Of a DNA stretch of 7,869 bases, positions 6,766 through 7,869 are shown piece after piece. The position numbers and the translations under genes were made by a program. The stretch spans positions 1 through 7,869 of the forward strand of contig DAOVXM010000104.1 of the NCBI GenBank assembly GCA_030636125.1. Direction: 5' to 3'. This stretch comes from Chloroflexota bacterium (GTDB taxonomy: Bacteria > Chloroflexota > Anaerolineae > Anaerolineales > UBA4823). The notes below the pieces were generated by a model, which ran no database searches, was not told the DNA's origin, and saw nothing but the letters and a program-made list of their open reading frames with translations. Every line of letters begins with the position of its first letter. Position 1 is the stretch's first letter.

Positions 6766-7152
6766 ATGTTCAGTGTAACCGTAAATAAGAGTGCGAAAGT
6801 CCAAGCTTTACGGAACAACAGTTACTTTTCCGGCTTAGATGTAAAAATCTTAGAAGATCTCTCCCAGGGGATAAATCTACGCCGTTATGATCGGGGAGAG
6901 ATCATATTCTGGGAGGAAGAGCCCTGCGCCGGCCTGCATATCATCCAGCACGGCAGCGTCAAGTTATTTAAAACCTCTCGCCAGGGGAGGGAATTGATCA
7001 TCAACGTTTTCGAAGAGGGAGCTACTTTTTTTAATGAAGTGCCGGTCTTCGATAACGGCCAAAACCCGGTCAACGTAGCCGCTTTGGAAGATAATGAAAT
7101 TTGGGTCGTGGAAGCAGAGGTGATACGTAAAACGATGCAGCAGCACACCTAG
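6766..7152 (+). CDS. N-terminal (sensor) half of a split Crp/Fnr-family regulator
   Basis: This 128-residue fragment holds the cyclic-nucleotide-binding-like beta barrel of the Crp/Fnr family: LRRYDRGEIIFWEEEPCAGL (about 39-57), IIQHGSVKLFKTSRQGREL, then the phosphate-cassette region FFNEVPVFDNGQNPVNVAAL. The Glu of the cAMP-binding cassette is kept (NE), but the Arg-Ser that grips the phosphate in E. coli Crp is replaced by Asn-Pro, so the ligand is probably not cAMP. No four-cysteine iron-sulfur pattern is present, so it is not Fnr itself. A TAG at 7150-7152 ends the frame just where the long dimerisation helix begins. The DNA-binding half continues in the same frame directly afterwards. 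The ATG at 6766 gives a combined length of 234 codons, normal for the family. A GTG at 6736 would add 10 residues but lacks a good ribosome binding site. Confidence 0.85.
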   Translation: MFSVTVNKSAKVQALRNNSYFSGLDVKILEDLSQGINLRRYDRGEIIFWEEEPCAGLHIIQHGSVKLFKTSRQGRELIINVFEEGATFFNEVPVFDNGQNPVNVAALEDNEIWVVEAEVIRKTMQQHT

Positions 7153-7470
7153 ATGTGTGCGTCGATCATCACGATCCTGACCCAAAACCTGCGCATGCTG
7201 GTCGGGATGGTCGAAGAATTATCCTTTTTCCAGGTGACCAATAGACTGGCGCGGCTGATCAACCAGCTGCCTGAAGAGCAACTGGTGGGAGGGAGCACCC
7301 AGCGCATCACCCAGGATCAGCTAGCGGCGCGCTTGGGCACTGTCAGGGAGGTGGTGGCGCGCTCGTTACGCGAGTTAGAGCGCAGTGGAGCGATCCAGGT
7401 CAAGCGCCGCCAGATTCAGATCGTAGATCAGGAAATACTTAGTGAGTGGGGAGAGTATCCCTGTAACTGA
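7153..7470 (+). CDS. C-terminal (DNA-binding) half of a split Crp/Fnr-family regulator
   Basis: This 105-residue fragment continues the Crp/Fnr reading frame after the TAG. It begins with the dimerisation helix (SIITILTQNLRMLVGMVEEL, residues 4-23), then VTNRLARLI, and ends in the helix-turn-helix ITQDQLAARLGTVREVVARS followed by LRELERSGAIQVKRRQIQIVD, the wing region. The recognition-helix residues match the usual Crp/Fnr pattern. The ATG directly follows the stop of the first half (TAGATG), but no Shine-Dalgarno sequence precedes it. Separate translation would therefore depend on re-initiation by ribosomes ending at the TAG. Otherwise the locus is a pseudogene, or the TAG is a sequencing error or a read-through codon. 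A structured hairpin with a T-run follows the true stop. Confidence 0.8.
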   Translation: MCASIITILTQNLRMLVGMVEELSFFQVTNRLARLINQLPEEQLVGGSTQRITQDQLAARLGTVREVVARSLRELERSGAIQVKRRQIQIVDQEILSEWGEYPCN

Positions 7471-7503
7471 GAGCTCTACTTAACCTTATCAATAAACCAT
7501 GTA

Positions 7504-7555
7504 GCCTTACGAAAGTGCGAACCGATTTCGCTTAAACCTTCGCGAGGCAATTTTT
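7504..7555 (+). terminator. Candidate Rho-independent terminator after the Crp/Fnr gene
   Basis: GCCTT (7504-7508) pairs with GAGGC (7544-7548), including one G-T wobble. After one mismatch, CGAA (7510-7513) pairs with TTCG (7539-7542). An inner hairpin GCGAA (7517-7521) with TTCGC (7527-7531) fills the loop. AATTTTT (7549-7555) follows. The structure starts 34 bases after the Crp/Fnr stop codon. The long loop makes this less certain than a compact terminator. Confidence 0.55.
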
Positions 7556-7563
7556 ATAGACTG

Positions 7564-7710
7564 TCTCCTGCCAGCCAGGATGGTAGCATCCGTTTTTACG
7601 TGCTGCCGGTCGAGGAATTGATCGCCTTGGCACAATCCCGCCTCACCCGCTCCCTGACGGAGGAGGAGTGCCAGCAGTTCTTGCACATGGAAGAATGTCC
7701 CTCCAGATAG
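7564..7710 (+). pseudogene. Relic: C-terminal end of a WD40-repeat regulatory protein
   Basis: The + strand frame reads SQDGSIRFYVLPVEELIALA and then SRLTRSLTEEECQQFLHM before a TAG at 7708-7710. 'DGSIRFY' has the form of the last strand of a WD40 blade. The segment '(D/E)(D/E)LIALA-S-(L/V)TRSLTEEEC-(Q/R)-(Y/F)LH' is, from memory, the usual tail after the last blade in large WD40-repeat proteins of Chloroflexota and similar bacteria (kinases, NTPases or BTAD-type regulators). Here only about 48 codons remain, with no start codon, and the upstream sequence loses WD40 resemblance. I read it as the leftover end of a gene that once ran into this site. Confidence 0.65.
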
Positions 7711-7746
7711 AAAAGGTGCGTCGCACTTTGAAAGTGCAACGCACCT
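7707..7746 (-). terminator. Long imperfect palindrome, probable terminator on the - strand
   Basis: AGGTGCGT (7714-7721) pairs with ACGCACCT (7739-7746), and GCACTTT (7723-7729) pairs with AAAGTGC (7731-7737). The only mismatch is C7722 opposite A7738, and a single base lies at the centre, so the element is 33 bases long. Read on the - strand it is followed by TTTCTAT (7713-7707), fitting a Rho-independent terminator 40 bases after the stop of the - strand gene entering from the right. Read on the + strand there is no T-run. It may also be a dispersed palindromic repeat that serves as terminator. Confidence 0.7.
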
Positions 7747-7786
7747 GAGTTCCTGAGCGCTTGATCGTGCGGAATGATTATTGGTA

Positions 7787-7867
7787 TCAGTCAGGTGCTT
7801 CCTCGGACGACTGCTCCACCGGATCGAGCATGACGATAAGCCCAATCGTGCCAATATCCGCGAACAA
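7787..7867 (-). CDS. 3' end of an unidentified gene entering from the right edge
   Basis: On the - strand the frame through 7867-7787 ends ADIGTIGLIVMLDP followed by VEQSSEEAPD and a TGA. A short hydrophobic run and then an acidic, disordered-looking tail is a common way for a bacterial protein, often a membrane protein, to end. A hairpin with a T-run follows 40 bases later on the same strand, which supports a real gene end. Only 26 codons are visible, so no family can be named. The competing longer frame on the same strand (7507-7854) crosses the palindrome and the WD40 relic and is rejected. Confidence 0.45.
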   Translation of the reverse strand: MFADIGTIGLIVMLDPVEQSSEEAPD

Positions 7868-7869
7868 CA

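Noticed and set aside
7507..7854. A 115-codon - strand open frame at the right end
   Set aside because: It runs through the terminator palindrome and antisense to the WD40 relic. A different frame on the same strand gives a more protein-like C-terminus that stops before the terminator.
1..7869. CRISPR array, insertion sequence, tRNA or riboswitch
   Set aside because: I looked for regularly spaced repeats, transposase motifs, cloverleaf patterns and known riboswitch cores on both strands and saw none.

Overview
The window looks like a piece of a free-living bacterial chromosome with moderate GC content. It holds four intact genes, one gene split by an in-frame stop, a partial gene at the right edge, and at least two gene relics. 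The family mix (a GH3 beta-glucosidase with a helical tail, PPK1, a Crp/Fnr protein of the 'FNE-VFDGG' type, and the C-terminal tail of a WD40-repeat regulator) reminds me most of Chloroflexota, class Anaerolineae. That assignment is inference from memory of protein families and is only moderately certain. I see no CRISPR array, tRNA, rRNA, transposase or phage gene.

Left part (1-1316, + strand). A MerR-family regulator with a TipAS-type drug-recognition domain lies behind a promoter with the long 19-bp spacer and central dyad typical of MerR control, so it probably regulates itself. A well-placed internal ribosome binding site and ATG could yield the drug-binding domain alone, as in the Streptomyces tipA system. 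A hairpin terminator follows. Next comes a separately promoted 102-residue protein that resembles small dimeric alpha/beta-barrel (NIPSNAP/ABM-like) proteins.

Middle (1317-6489). A decayed stretch carries a perfect palindrome inside a larger inverted repeat and a short relic of an aldo/keto reductase. It is followed on the - strand by a complete cytoplasmic GH3 beta-glucosidase, a 390-base gap without a convincing gene, and then a complete polyphosphate kinase (ppk1), also on the - strand.

Right part (6490-7869). Divergent from ppk1 is a Crp/Fnr-family regulator whose reading frame is cut by a single TAG between the sensor domain and the DNA-binding half. The next codon after the TAG is ATG, and the two halves together have normal family length. 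A structured terminator follows, then a relic that keeps only the end of a WD40-repeat protein. A long imperfect palindrome comes next and acts as a plausible terminator for a - strand gene whose last codons enter from the right edge.

How the parts relate: the regulators, the sugar hydrolase and ppk1 do not form one operon. The most suggestive pairing is Crp/Fnr next to ppk1 with a shared divergent intergenic region, but no binding site was recognised there. I found no clear new multi-gene system. The best leads are the dual-start TipA-like regulator and the stop-split Crp/Fnr gene.
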